Shown here: piece after piece, positions 1 to 12,939 of the stretch
Layout of the letters: the number at the start of each line of letters is the position of its first letter
Numbering within the stretch: the stretch's first letter is position 1
Assembly (NCBI GenBank): GCA_015680685.1
Contig: MNCI01030283.1
Coordinates: 4,781-68,780, forward strand
DNA from: Gnetum montanum
Taxonomy: Eukaryota > Streptophyta > Gnetopsida > Gnetales > Gnetaceae
DNA: 64,000 nt
Direction: 5' to 3'
Position numbers and translations under genes: made by a program
Notes under the pieces: model-generated
What the model saw: only the letters and a program-made list of their open reading frames with translations
Databases searched by the model: none
What the model was told of the DNA's origin: nothing

Positions 1-294
1 CAATCGTTACATTGCACACAACCGCACGCCGCAACAGCACACACACATACTCACATTAACTACTGAGTTATTTGGAGGTATCTGGGCCTTGGTGTTGCCA
101 GAGACCAGCAGGCACCTAAATCCTGTTCAAGGACACTCATTGGCGGTCGCGTCCCAAACGGTCACCAACAGAATCATGTGTGACTTATTTACAATTACTT
201 TTTCTGAAAGATATATCATCAAGGCTTTGTCATAATGATCTTGGATGATGTAATTAATCTAGATAACTAGCACCATCCTCAACAATGGTGCCAA
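1..294 (-). mobile_element. 5' internal end of element D, cut by the window edge
   Basis: This is non-coding sequence ending in a primer-binding site directly before the LTR at 295. Because the binding site lies on the low-coordinate side of that LTR, D reads on the minus strand and its body continues to the left of the window. No reading frame is recognisable in these 294 bases. The assignment rests on the LTR and binding site, which match element C. Confidence 0.5.
276..293 (-). other. primer-binding site of element D
   Basis: Read on the minus strand, one base after the LTR end, the sequence begins TGGCACCATTG. It matches the site of element C (47020-47038) for its first eleven bases and then diverges. 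The family of sites starting TGGCRCC.TTG is typical of plant Ty3/gypsy elements primed by a tRNA 3' end. Confidence 0.55.
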
Positions 295-1157
295 TGATGA
301 GTGGCGAGGTATGCTTACATTCAACCATATGAATACAAGCATTCACACATGATCTGATCAAACTCTGTAGATGGGCTAGTTGTGGTATCTAGATAGTTAC
401 ATGTTGATTACATTTTGTTGTCTTCCCACTTTGAATTAGTATTTGCTTTGTCATGTATGGTTTAGTCTAGAGTGAGGTGTATGATGTAGGCCTAAACTAG
501 TGCTACTCCTAGAGGCAATGGAAAATAACTTTTTTTTAAGCTAAGAGGGAGTGGAAGAAGAGAATCTAAGCTAGCCTAAGTGTGATAAGCATATGTCCTT
601 AATCATTCATACACATCTTGGACCTTGTGTACTACTTCTAGGATTACCAAGCGTATATTACTTGAGCGCTCCTAGATACGCTACTAGGTTACCAAGTAGT
701 CACACTTAAATGCTCATGATTAAGTTGTACTCATTCCACGTTTAATAACAGTGATAGTGAATGAAGGTAAAGAAATATTAATTAGGAAAAAAATAAATAA
801 AAATAATAGTAAGAAATTAAGACTAAGTGAATGTCGTAATGATGAAGTAATCTTGATCTTTATTGTTGGTCATGTGCGTGTCTAAGTACGTCATACTCGA
901 ATAACGGTTCCATACAATTAAAATCATCACACTATGGGCATGCACTAGGGAAAGAGTTGAGATGAACTAAAAATGAAAAAAAAAGACTCTAATCTAACAC
1001 TAACTTCTAACACCCCCTTCCTGTGCACCCAAATGTGTATTTATAGGCTTACACAAGAGTCATGATATCATGTATTCAGTATCATTGTCCAGGCCATGAT
1101 ATCGCAGATCCGATATCATGGGTCTGATATTGGAGCTTGACAAATCATGATTCATCA
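295..1157 (-). repeat. LTR of element D (C family), 863 bp
   Basis: It starts TGATGAG and ends ATTCATCA on the plus strand and aligns along its length with the two LTRs of element C (40691-41562 and 47040-47948), though it is clearly diverged. It holds the same GATATC-rich palindromic stretch near 1070-1130. A TATAAATA box lies on the minus strand at 1038-1045. As 5' LTR of a minus-strand element it sits inside the leader of E: E leader sequence resumes immediately after 1157. The left duplication cannot be checked because that flank is outside the window. Confidence 0.75.
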
Positions 1158-1498
1158 CTAGCATAGGAGTTTTCTACAAGTCGGTTGATGCAGATTGGAC
1201 CTAGTTGTTAGTTCCCCTATAACCTTGATGGATGAAACCAAATGCATACCTTTGGCACTTTGCCAAAACTCTATCTACTCAAAATAGTGTAGTTGGCTCT
1301 CAGCATGAGAGCATTGTAGGCCTTAGTGTAGCAAGTGTAGCATACCAGAGTTATTTTTTTCTTCCACAACATTTTTAGACTTAGCCATTCTCAACATTTT
1401 TCAGCATATTCTTACTTAGCCATTTTTTTAGCATTTCCATACTTAGCCATTTTTAGCATCTACAACTTTTGCAACATTTGCATCTTTTGCATAGCATC
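1158..1498 (+). other. untranslated leader of E (3' part)
   Basis: The segment near 1180-1230, with the words GCAGATTGGACCTAG and GTTCCCCTATAACCTTG, aligns with the leader of B (minus, near 48370-48330) and more loosely with that of A (near 35615). In B this motif lies about 80 bp after the primer-binding site, so the E site should have been near the D insertion point. The A/T-rich stretch 1370-1500 repeats TTAGCCATTTTT-like words. No gene is seen. Confidence 0.5.
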
Positions 1499-4200
1499 AT
1501 GAATCCTAAGCATCATTCAACCTCTACCCTAAGTGTAGTTGGTATTCGACCTAGCTAGTGGGAGGTCATAATTGATCTTCCTGGGGCTAGGGTATCCACT
1601 TTGGTGGAGAGGAAATTGCTCAAAATATGTAACCAATTTCCTGAGTACATGGTACTCGATGATGAGAAATATAACTTCCTTTGCACAAAACTCTCGGGGG
1701 GTCTATCTCTAGACCATCGAGAAATGGATCCCAAATGAGGTTATGAAATCATACACTGGAATGGGAGGGAGTACTTCCCTAGCTCCAGTGATTTCATTTC
1801 ACTCATTGAGACCTTTCGATGGCTACTTGACCAACTCATTTGACTAAGTGGGTTGAATGAACATGACACAACAATCAATTATGAGGAGCCCTTGCAAGAT
1901 GGGTAGGATGAGTTTGAGGCTTATTTAGAGAATAAGTATCCCTTTTATGACTCCTTCTAGTAGGCTACCTCTAGTCTCATCCCTCCACAATCCCAACCAT
2001 CCACTTTTTATCAAGTAGTTACATCCCCCTTGTCGCCCCTGAGGTCAACCCCTATGGTGGCAAGTTATCAAGTACACACCCATCAGGGTTCTAGACTATC
2101 TATCACCCTAACCATTGTATACACATTCATCAAGGTGTAAGATCATCTACCACTCTCCCCTTTGTGACATTTGCATAGTTTACATAGTCCTTCCTACTAG
2201 CATCCATGATGCCAACACATCCTTATGTGCACACTATGCAAATGTCCTAGTTGCCACCGGCTTAGGTGTCATACATTCCACTTGTTTCATCGGTGCCCCC
2301 TACAATGGCACAAGCCACAACTACATGGTGGGCCCTAGCCTCTATGCCCATGGTGCAATACACATAATAGTACGTGCAACAACACATGCAACCAGCATCT
2401 CATGTGGTTATGTAGCCTGTAGTGGGACTATGGGCCACTCAAGTGGCACAACAAGTGGCATAACTAGTGTAACCCACTATGCCCACCCTGAGCTTCAACC
2501 AAGTGTTCCAACTCATCTAGAAACTTATTAGGGAGGTTAAGTGGCTTAAAGCCTCCTCCTCTGAAATAATCCTCATGATGGACTTTTACTAGGATGATCC
2601 AATCAGTCTTGTGGTCCCATCACTAACCCTACCTCCCAGAGTCCAACTTCCCCAATTCACTAAGTACAATGATGAAGGAGATCCTAACACTCATCTAGTG
2701 ACCTTCTATTCTGAATGCCTTCTATTGTAGGCATGGCCGCATGCAATCATCCATGTGTTTGCCATGTCCTTGACCGGCAAGGCACTAGACTGGTACCATG
2801 CACTCCCTAGGGCCTTCATATCTTCCTTGGAGGAATTACTTAGTCAATTTGTCACTCACTTCAAGTACAACTTGAAGCCTAAGATGATCCTAGATCAATT
2901 AATGGAAATCAAGTAGGACCATTTAGAGAATATACAAAAATTCATCCAACATTGGAGCATAACACTCAATGAAATTCATGAGCTGATCATGGAAATCCAC
3001 TTATTGACCATTTTCAAAGATGTAGTGAACGACTTTATCAAGTCAAAGTTGTATTACCTTGCCCCACATTCCTTGAGCCAAGCATTTGCTGAAATAAAGA
3101 GCATTCAGGATGCGGCAGAGGCCAGTAAAGACCCAACCTATGTGGCCTACAAAAATGCACATGTAAAGAAAGACAAGAAAAAGAGCAAGACAAACAGAAC
3201 TATTAGAACGGTGGCCAATGACACCAAGCCAAACAACATCAAATTGATGGCCAAGGCACCCAAAGCCCTAGCCAACAATAGGGCATCTAGCTCTGGTCCT
3301 ACAGTGACCAACTAGTTCATAGCATTAATGGCCATGGGGCAAGCTAGAAGAGCTCTTAGGTCAGCTACTTAATGCTGGGCACATCGAGTATAAGTAGATG
3401 TCTGAGAATGCTTACAAGCACCATGATCGCTACTATGAGCTTCTTAGAAACCCATTAGCAACCATGTCAAATGATCCTCTAGTTCCTAAACATTTTATGT
3501 TGGATTGGTTCTACCATTACCACCAACTACCTAGCTATGACACAGACTTGTACACGGTCCTATGGGATGACATCCAATGCATGATTAACTAAGGCTAACT
3601 AATCTTCGATGCAACAAACCCAGTTCACCTAGAAAATAAATCAATTAAGGTCTATAAAGATCCTCTTAATGCAAGTAACACATGCTACATTATTAATGTC
3701 ATCATCATTGATGACAACTCAGAATCAATAGAAGAACCATTTGTGGTTCATATGCCCTCTGGCAACACTAGAGCCTCCTCAACGTCAACTAGTTCATGGT
3801 TCCCTTTTGTCATTAGAGCACCACCTCGAGCACCCATGACACCCTTTGTGATTAGGATCCCACAGTATGTTGTGGCAATAGCAACCCAAACACCCTTTGT
3901 CATTAGGATGCCTCAATGTGTAGACTCTTTACATACTCAGAGTTCAGTGATGGGAATTGCATCAGGCGCTTCTTGCCTAAGGCATCATCTTGCATACAAC
4001 AATAGATAGTCTAGGTGATAGCTTAGGAGGCCCAATGAGCACCTTGCTAACAAAATGATTAGGGAATGCATGGCACTAGGTCTACCTATGCCTGTCTACT
4101 TATCTTCTATTCCCATGGCCACATTGGTCGAAATAGTGACCGCAAGTAACCAACAATCAAGCACTAAGGATCAAAAGAAGGCAAACTAAGCTAAGCCTAA
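1499..4200 (+). pseudogene. gag: gag of E, degenerate
   Basis: Gag is the capsid/nucleocapsid polyprotein. The ATG at 1499 aligns with the gag start of A (35495, minus); downstream EKYNFLC and YEIIHWNGREYF match EEYNFIC and YELIHRGGQDF of A. The capsid core (Retrotrans_gag-like) is at 2640-3110 and includes LTGKALDWYHALPRA, FVTHFKYNLKP and DFIKSKLYYLAPHSLSQAF. A Lys-rich linker follows (3150-3290). The zinc-knuckle region (3480-3580) is decayed: A has C..H...GH....C, whereas E reads FYHYHQLPSYDTDLY and has lost the Cys residues. Several in-frame TAG stops and frame changes occur. The frame switches near 2530, 3310 and 3600. It is non-functional. Confidence 0.85.
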
Positions 4201-4850
4201 ATCTCCTCCCTAAGAGATCCATCTCTTGGGCCGTATGGAGGAGATGAAGGCCAACAAAGCAACTAATAGTGGTAAGGATTTCCTAGATGCTTTGGCATAA
4301 GTCAAACAAGCTTTAAAACAAAAAAACACAACATTGAGCCTATATGACTTGATCATGACCTTCTCTGCTCACCACAAAGCACTAGTTTGCATATTGGCCT
4401 TCATCCCTGTCAGGGAGGATATCTTAGAAGATGAACATGCCATCCATGTTATGATGCTTCCCCCTATACCATAGGGATCGAGCTCAACATCTCTAGCATT
4501 TTACAATGAAGTGATTAAGGTTGATCCTAAAATGAGTCAAGTCATCACCACATCAATGTTTATAATAATTTGTGTAGGACAATGCAAGATTTGTAGGGTG
4601 CATGTTGATGATAGGGCAGCAACTAATGTCATCCCATTTCCAGTCATTAACCAACTTGATCTTGCTGACCAAATCAAACCCACGAAGACAACATGACTGA
4701 TGTTCTTTAATGGGTCACATGTTGTCATAAGGGGAATGGTCATGATAACTTTCATGGTAGGGGAGCAATTCTCCACAATAGCTAAATTCATTATCATTAA
4801 GGAGATGCCCAGGTTCAACTTGATCCTAGGAAGGCCTTGGCTAGCCTAAT
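4200..4850 (+). pseudogene. aspartic protease of E, degenerate
   Basis: The retroviral-type protease releases the gag and pol products. At 4580-4850 the translation gives QCKICRVHVDDRAATNVIPF, then NQLDLADQIKPTKTT, and after a stop the flap and C-terminal parts leading to MPRFNLILGRPWLA-like sequence. The catalytic triad position reads DDR where A has DNG and B has NDG, so the catalytic Gly is lost. Upstream, SLYDLIMT and a proline-rich link match the corresponding segment of A at 32530. Homology to A, B and F is clear even though stops interrupt the frame. Confidence 0.75.
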
Positions 4851-5004
4851 TACGGGTTTTCTCCTCATCCATCCATCAAGAAATCCACCTTCCATACGAA
4901 GGTGGAGAAGTAATTATACATGGTGACAATGTAGCTCCTCTAACCATCAATAACCTTAACACAAAACAAAGGTCATAGCTTGAGACTAGCAATCCTTTGT
5001 CTTC

Positions 5005-5145
5005 TTATTCGTGGCCTGAAATGGTCTTAAACTAGCAATCATTGTGGCCCAAAATGGCCATAAACTATGCAATATTCATGGCCTTAAATGGCCTTAAACT
5101 ATGCAATGGACCTCTTTCCATGGCCTTAAACTAGGATGGGGCCCA
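5005..5145 (+). repeat. hairpin repeats after protease, element E
   Basis: Four or five copies of a unit of the form GGCC-N5/6-GGCC-TTAAACTA(G)C occur, reading for example 'tggccttaaatggccttaaact'. The unit is the reverse complement of the array in A at 31341-31460, consistent with E being on the opposite strand. The arms are complementary in most copies. The position is conserved: just after protease and just beyond the 3' end of the antisense gene. Confidence 0.7.
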
Positions 5146-5399
5146 TAAGGGGCCTAATTATATTAATCAACCACATCACTAGCATGCAATACTTAGCATA
5201 ATAAACACAAAACTTTACATAATATGCAATCCATATAACAAAGATAACTTGTCATTAACCCATTTTCATTAATCTATCAACAACATACATGGCATGACTA
5301 TGTAGCAAAAATGGTTAAAAATGTAAAATTTCCCAATAGTAGGGCTACATGAAGACTACTCAGCTGGTGATGTTCAATGGAGGTTGAGGCTCCTCCTTC

Positions 5400-8300
5400 T
5401 CTTCCTTTGCTGCTCCACTGGGACCTATAGCATCACCTAGTGCATGCTCAAAGTAACACAAAATAACAAATCAATTAGCAAATGCACAATATGAAAAACT
5501 AACATAAAATCACAAAACAAGAAAAAATAACTAACATAGAAGGTCTAGCATCTATCTTTGGAGGTAATCTATTGAGGCCCTCCTCCAAGCATTGGAGGAT
5601 TTCAGCCTCTGATAGCTGTGGTTAGTCCTCCTAGCTAAAGTCAATACCCACAAGGTTCTTTCCTTTGTCCACAACGGTCCATGCAAGTGGCTCCATTGAA
5701 AATGTAGCAAAGAAAACCTTCCCTAAAGGCATAGTAATCTATCTCTCTAGAGGCATACTGACTACTACATGATAAACGAATAACTTATAAGCCCGTGTCC
5801 TATCAATCGCCTCAAGGAATATGTCATAGTAATAGCATTTGATGGACTCCTGCTTGTATCATTTAAGGTATGCATCTTGCTTGTTCTTGTAGTGGTGCTT
5901 ATGGTTCTTCTGAGTTTGCCCCCACTAATACACCTTTGTGCTATAATCCTTCCAATCTTTATTTTTTTAGGCAAGCAAGTCCATCTACAACCTCTACTCA
6001 ATGATCTCTTTGGTGGCCTTGTTCTTGCCCTATATTACCAACCAGTACTTGGAATAGTTAATTTTAGCTATCTCCTAGGTACTATTCCCTTATGCAAGAG
6101 CCATAAGGAAATCATAATAAGACTGCAAGTCCCCCATCTTGGCATCCTAGCTTACCATCCTATCTTGAAGCTCATGTACCCACTTCCATAGGTACTTGTT
6201 AGTATGCCTACAAACCCATCGTGCTTTCACACTTGAAAGTGTGCACTTACTCGCCACCTCATACATGCAGTGGGGCACTTGCTCCACCTCAGGGGGAAAC
6301 TCAAAAATAACATCCATCCTAGCCACCTTGCTTAGATCCCAGGAAAGCTTACAACTTATTGGCATACAATAAGAAAAATAGCTTTAGCCATAGACTAAGA
6401 ATCAAAATGGAAAAGTAACATAACAACCATACCAAGCTCGAGATCCACCTACTCTAGGTGGTCCACCATGTCCTCAACTGGACCTTTCATGAAGGTGAAC
6501 CTGTTGAGCACCTCTACCCATGCCTCCATGCTGAAGGTAGAGGTGGATGTTGGACTGTTGGTAGGTACCTCTACATCTGCAATGCAATAACATATTTAAC
6601 AATAGCCAAGTAGCCAAAGATGCAGGTGCACAAAAAGAGTAATAACATATGGCAATGCAGAACACCTACCTAGTAAACCCTCGGGTGTGAGAGTGGGGGC
6701 ATCACCCAACTACACATCATTAAAGAGGCTATTAAAACCATCCCCATCATGGTGAAGTAGTTCCTTCTACTCTAACTATTGGAGTATCTCTACATCCTCA
6801 TTTAGTTCTTCCTCCTATGTCTTTCCCTCCTTAGTTTGATGAGGGACCTCCTCTGCTACTACTTCTACTGCTGCTCTAGCAATCCTATTACCTAATTTTA
6901 ACAATTTACACCCATGTCAGGGTTAGCATTTTGGCAATTATCATAACAACTTAGCATAACATAAAAAAACACATAAAAATATAAACACACAAAATGCAAA
7001 AAATGCATCTAATAACTCATACTAACCTGCGACATCCATGCGCAAGTCATGAAACTTTAGGTAAATCTTCTTGTTGCCCACCTTTTCAACCTTCCATGTA
7101 GGCTCCTCTATGGGGTGTGGCCTCTTAATCTTTATCTTAGATGGCCCTACTATTTTTGCAATGTACCACTCCACCCTAGCCACATTCTTAGTACTAACTG
7201 ATGGGGGCTCGCCTACACTATCACCTGGGTAGTGAGATCACCCTAAGGAACCTTTAGTCATTATGGAGAATGACTTACCAATCAATTCTAGTGGGGTCTT
7301 GTGCTCACATGGACACAAATAGGTGCTTGATCCATGGCTTCAAGATTTGTGCATGGTTTTGAACCACCCACCATCTATCTTCACAAACCACCAAAAACTT
7401 TGTAAACCTTTGTAGGCATCTTGCAATGAAGGTGAAGTGCACATGTGACCTCACCTGGAGGTTGTGGTGCAACTTGATAATCTCAGCATGTAGGCCATCA
7501 ACAAGTGGAGAGACCTAATTGTACCTTTTTCCCTTCTCCAGCATGTCCCTCATCACTTGAGCTTGTTCCATCCCAAGTATTTTTCCTTAGGAGAGTAGCT
7601 TCGGAAACACATGGGTACGGAAGAGAGCGTAAAGTTCATAGACCACAGGCACTTGAATGTTCTTCATGAGTATGCCTTTCTGAGATTGGGAAGTACCTAG
7701 CCACTACTCAATATCACCTCAGTGGTCCACCTCTCTATTGGTCTTATCAATGATTAATGGACCATCACAGGAAAAACCAAAGAGATTTGCAAAGAAGTCA
7801 TCAGTAAGGTCCAAGACCACTCTCACACCATGTACCCACGTGACAAAGTGATGAGCATTATCATTGAAGGAATCAATAATAGTGACCATTTCAACCATCA
7901 AGATGACTAGGCTAAGGGCCAAGAAAAGGTCCATTATCCTAGCCTGTGTGAGCATACTGGTCAACTTTGTTGGAGCCTTGTGGCATAACCAATGTTGTGC
8001 ATCCTTAACATCCCCATACTTCATAATGAGGGTGGCCTTAGTGCAGCCTGTAGCAACCACTGTGACGTCTCTTGAAGTGAGTACCACTATGATATAGGCA
8101 AAGAAAACAACATTAACATCATGCAAAAAGGCAAAGTAGCAAACGCATGAGACCAAAGTGATAAATTGCTTACGTGGGACAAAAGGTATGTGTGATGGTG
8201 GTGGTGGAATTGATGCCTTCTCAACACTAGGTACATCATCCATCCACTCTGCATCTAGCTAGCCATGGGCTTGACACCTCTCCTAAGCCTTTGGATACTG

Positions 8301-8870
8301 ACAAGGGTACTCTACCAAGTCAAACCCAATTTTCCCAATCACCCTTGCATGAATGTTCTTGTAGGTTGAAAATTCCTATAGGGTAGTGGTAGTCAAGTTC
8401 AAGGCCCCCTCCTCATCATGTAGGTTGTGCTTATCAACACTAAACCTGACAACAAACATGAATAGTTAGCACCTTTGTATGAGCTGATAGCCAAATGAAT
8501 GCAAAAATCATAGGGACACTTACCCTCCCACATAGTGCACTATTCCAAGTGGGTTCTGGAATAGGGTATGCACATGTCGAGCAATAAAGAGATTGTTACT
8601 CTTGCTATAACAACTAAACTTTAGCATTTGCTAGATCCTGGACAAAGGCCTAACACCCCTAGGGCCTTGGCCTGAACCTCCTGCTTCACTGTCACTAATA
8701 GTAGGCTCATCAAACATCAACCTCAAAATTTTCTAGTTTTTGCCAGGTAGGAATATCTCTATGATAACACTAGTAACTTCTATCACTAAGTGTAACTACA
8801 TCATCACACTAAAGTGTTGGAGTAGGAATTCTAGGAACTTGCATACTTCTAGCTAGAACCATATCGCCTA
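5400..8870 (-). pseudogene. antisense multi-exon gene of element E, degenerate
   Basis: It lies on the strand opposite to E gag-pol, between protease and RT, and aligns exon by exon with the better-preserved copy in A (27217-31290). Exon 2 (8870-8524) ends NPLGIVHYVGG before GTAAGT; A has NPPGTVYYSGG before GTAAGT. Exon 3 (about 8450-8174) ends IPFVP before GTAAGC; A ends LPFGP before GTAAGT. Exon 4 (from 8086) contains YGDVKDAQHWL (A: YGDIKEAQRWL), then LHAEI.KLHHNLQVRSHVHF. E seems to have an extra intron near 7280-7225. Exons 5-6 (about 6900-6430) include FTFMKGPVEDMVDHLE, and exon 7 (6370-5600) includes DWKDY and GLNRLPPK. No exon 1 was found. Stops interrupt every large exon. I do not recognise the protein family; plant elements with antisense ORFs are known, but identity with any of them is untested. 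Confidence 0.75.
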
Positions 8871-11037
8871 GTGATTCAAATGAGTGTCCAATGCAGGCGT
8901 GTTCAAAAAAAGCTCACTCATATAGTAGAGGATGTCAACAAGCTCCACTATAATGAGGATTGGCTTCAACAATGCCTTGCAATTGCAAAAGCAAAAAAAG
9001 AAAGCGTTACACTAGATGCAAAAGAATACATTACATTACAGTTAGCAAAATTAGCAAAGTTAGCATAGAGTAGCATAACTTAGCAAAAATACATGTCCTT
9101 AGGGTCCCCTGTGGGCCCCATAGGCATAGGAAATAGCACTAGAATTTTGCTTTACATTCACATGTTGTGCATTATCTCGGTTTGCATGTCTAGCATGGTC
9201 TAGTACACTTAGCATTTTGTTTTACATGTCACATTTTAACACCTTTCATATGCATACTTAGCATTGTCACACTTGAGCATTTTCACATTTGGCATTTGTT
9301 TCTATACTTGGCATTTCATTTTAATGCTTAGCAAATTTTTGAATTTTTTCTATCTTTGGGCAGCATAGCTTGGAGTACCAAAAAAAAATTCTAAATTTGG
9401 GTTCCCCTCTAGGAGTGTAACCCATGTAAATTTGCAAAAAATTCTAACTGTTGGTGATGCTTCCTAGGGAGCATAGCCCTAAAACATGCAAAAAATAAAT
9501 AAAGAAAATGCTAACTACTACTGGGAGGTGTAGCCCCAATGACATGTAGAAATCAAGGTAAAAAGAACATTCCAAGACCATGCACACCATGCATCACCAC
9601 CAAGTGTAGGCCATAGCTGCAACCCTTGTGATCATGCTACTTACATTGCCATGCCATGGCACTTTGCACCACCCAACCCCTATTCTGCCTTCATGCACCC
9701 TATGCCCCATGGTATTCCCATGCGTCACTACATCCTATAATACCTTGCCCTTGCCTTACCCCTAGCTCTCTCACCCCCGTGCTACGCTCACATGCATGCC
9801 CACTGGGAATGAAATGTACTAGAAGGTAAAACCTCTACTACAAAGCCCACCATTTTCCCCTTTCCCGAGAACCCTTGTCCTGACCCACATGCCATGACCA
9901 CACAAAAAATTGTGGCCAAACGCATGCCTACACTCCTCCCATCCATGGTCACATCCCCATAGTGACCATGACCTCTACCAGATAGCATTATCAAAAAAAT
10001 AAAAAAAATAAAAACAACAAATGGGGGATAACACCCTGAGGCCTTGCTATGCCACCGTTGTTTGCTGTATGCCCAAGAATAAATGGGGGAGAATAGAGGA
10101 GTCCTAGAACCCCTCAATCTTAGGCTGTAGCTACCCTAGTCATGGTCATAAAAACCTCATTCCACCCTCTCTCCCACCTCCCATGTTCCATGGCCCTCAC
10201 AAAAAGTAGAAAACTCCCACCACTTTGCAGGAAGGTGAAACCCCCAAAATGGAGAATCCCATGCCCACACATCATAGAGAAAAAAAGGAAAAAAAACAAA
10301 AAAAATACACACAAGCAAAATCGTAATCAACTACAAATGCACCCTCTCTCTTCCTAGCCATGGTAGCCCTAGTGACCATGGTGTTGATGGTCTCCACCAA
10401 GGCAAGTTGGCCCAAAGCCCAAAATCCCATTGTAGTGCAAAGCAAAAACAAAACAATCAAGGAAAAAGCATAGGAAAATCTTGCAACAGTAGAGCGTAGT
10501 AGGGTACCAGGTAGATGGTGGCTCCTTCTGTTCCTCCATGCATGCCTATCATAGACATCATAGTACTTGCTCTCCCTTGTTTACATTGGCGAGCCCACGG
10601 TATTAACATTTGCTTCAATGCATCATGATTGGCTGTTACACTCTAGCTATTAAGCTTTGGGTGCTATGCTCTGATTGCACACTTTGGCTTCACTTCTTTC
10701 TCCAACCATACTATGCTATGTAACTTCTCATTTTCACTTTAGAAAATGACAATTTGACCTTGGTGAAATGTGCATATATACCCTCCTAGGTTAATTAAAT
10801 GCACTACCTACCAAGATAGCATTCCACACTTAGGCAAATTTTCTATGTTTTCTTGAGCATAGTAAGGGACTGAGCATAACAAGGGGTGAGTGTAGCAACC
10901 AGAGCTAGAAAATATTCCAAACTTTTTTTGGTGGTCCCTAAACTTAGGAAATTTTCTGATTACCCAATGAATAACCAACTTGAGTTCATATTCCAAGCAC
11001 TCCTAGCCTTGCCTAAACCAATGCAATTTGCACATAC
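8871..11037. other. E spacer between antisense gene and pol, no gene recognised
   Basis: This stretch is about 2.1 kb, whereas the matching interval in A (26760-27216) is only about 0.45 kb. It contains repeated words such as TTAGCATTTT and GTTAGCAAA (9040-9340), A/T-rich runs (9340-9520, 9990-10020, 10270-10310), and C/T-rich sequence at 9600-10560. Short frames here show no recognisable domain. It may include an unrecognised insertion or a diverged first exon and promoter of the antisense gene. Confidence 0.35.
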
Positions 11038-11100
11038 CATGATCCATTATGACCTTAAACTAGCATCCCATGGCCTGCCAAGGCTCGAAACTAGCCCACA
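11038..11100 (+). repeat. hairpin repeat copies before pol, element E
   Basis: Two copies of the GACC/GGCC-type unit occur: 'atgaccttaaactagc' and 'atggcctgccaaggctcgaaactagc'. The position matches the single copy in A at 26948-26971, immediately upstream of pol in gag-pol orientation and upstream of the antisense gene start on the other strand. Confidence 0.5.
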
Positions 11101-11227
11101 TACTTACTTCTACCACTCCACATTTACACACTTAGGTGAATTTTCATTGCATTGATTTCCTTACTTTATGCATTTTGACTTTATTTAAGATAGGTGCAAC
11201 TTTACATTCTTTTTGGTAGTTTTGTAG

Positions 11228-12850
11228 GATATTTTGCAAGAGTACAACATGAGCACACATCTAGTCCTCACCAGGCCTCATGATGATCTCACATGATACA
11301 TTAATACCAAATGCCTAGACCTTGAGCCCATAGCCTATGATGAACATGTAACATTCGTAGAGATGCTGCTAGATTGGTTGGACCATCTAGTCAAAGCTCT
11401 AGACCTAGAGGTAGGTAATGTCACTAAGGATCCCCTCATTGAAGTTCCTATGACAACACTTAGTGGTGAGGAAAAAACATTGAAACTTAGTTTCTTGTTA
11501 GAGCCTCAACACAACCAAAGCATTGCCAAAATCCTCAATGACTCCATTAAGACATTTGCATGATCTTATAAAGACATGCCAAGCCTAGATCCTTACATAG
11601 TGTAGTACAATCTAATACTTTATCCTCACATAAAATTGGTTAATAATGAGGCCCACAAGGTTAGGCCTGAGGTGGCATTGGCAATTTGTGATAAAATGAC
11701 CAAGCTTTACAAAGTTGGTTTCATCTAGGCTATTAACTACGCAAATTGGGTCTCCAACATCATGGTTGTACCCAAGAAAAATAGAAGCATATGCATTTGC
11801 ATAGACTCCCGAGACCTAAACAAGGCAACCATTAAGAATGACTTCCCATTGCCTAGTATTAATCAACTAGTTGATACCATACCTAGTCATGCCCTATTGT
11901 CCTTTATGGATGGGTTCTCTGCCTACAACCAGATTCAGATCAATCCAGAGCACTAGCTTAGTACTATCTTCATGACCCCTTAGGGTACATTTTGCTACAC
12001 AATGATGCCTTTTGGACTAAAGAACATAGGAGAAACCTATCAATGCACTATGACATACATCTTTAGTGATTATTTGCTAGATTTTCTCAATGACTATATT
12101 GATGACATAGTAGTTAAGTTCGAAATGGCACATAACCATGCAGATGACTTAGACAGTGTACTCAAACATTACCTTAGACATGACCTTAGGTTAAATCCTA
12201 AGAAGTATGTATTGGTATTAAGATAGGTTGCATGCTAACTTTCATAGTATTAGAAGCAAGCATACATGTAGAGCCTGACAAGGTTAAGGCCATCATCAAC
12301 TTAGCATCATTGGCTAGCCTTAAGAAGCTACATGGATTACAAGACAAATTGCAATTCATTTGTAGGTTTATCACACAATTGACTGATAAGTTGCAACCCA
12401 TGCAACATCTACTTAAAAAGGGAGTCCACTTTGAGTGGATAGCTCAATGGCAAGAGGCATTTGAAAACCTTAAATAGGAGCTGGCTCAACTTCCAATAGT
12501 CTACCCTCTACAAGGAGATAAGCCATTTTACATCTACCTTACAACTTCTGACATGACCATCACCTCTTTGCTTTGCCAAAAGTAAGAAGATGGCTCAGAG
12601 GTCCTTGTATACTACCTAAGCCATGTGTTAGTGGCTCATGAAGCAAAATACAATGATGTGAAAAATAATTGCCTTGCCTTAGTCTTCATGCTTAAGAAGT
12701 GGAGGGACTATCTTTTCCATAGTTAGGTAAACATCATTTGCAAAAGCAATGTACTTTAGGCAATCACTGTGAACATTTACAAAAGTAGTTGGATTGCATT
12801 GTGGAAAGCAATAACTACAAAGTTTTACCTACACTACATAGCACAAGCAT
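11228..12850 (+). pseudogene. pol: reverse transcriptase and first RNase H of E, degenerate
   Basis: The polymerase copies the element RNA into DNA. The N-terminal extension (11228-11640) includes DLEVGNVTKDPL and MPSLDP, matching NLEAGDVTEDPL and MPGLDP of A. RT motifs follow: VVPKKNRS (11765), DSRDLNKATIKNDFPLPSI, SFMDGFSAYNQI, MMPFGLKNIGETYQ, and the active-site box YIDDIV (about 12095; A has YVDD), then LNPKKYV. The connection and RNase H region (12230-12850) includes LKKGVHFEW and the degenerate counterpart of YNEVERNCLALVF of A. The frame shifts near 12228 and several TAG stops occur. The order and spacing match A. Confidence 0.85.
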
Positions 12851-12939
12851 GAACTAAAGTTCAACCAATAGTCACATAACTAACGACTTCGCTAATAAAG
12901 TATCAAGTGACGATAGATCCAGAATTTCTAGATGAGCAT

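Noticed and set aside
2115-2531. 138-codon His/Thr-rich plus frame
   Set aside because: Not a separate gene: it overlaps the proline/threonine-rich linker of E gag.
5877-6191. 104-codon plus-strand frame in E
   Set aside because: Shadow of exon 7 of the antisense gene on the opposite strand.
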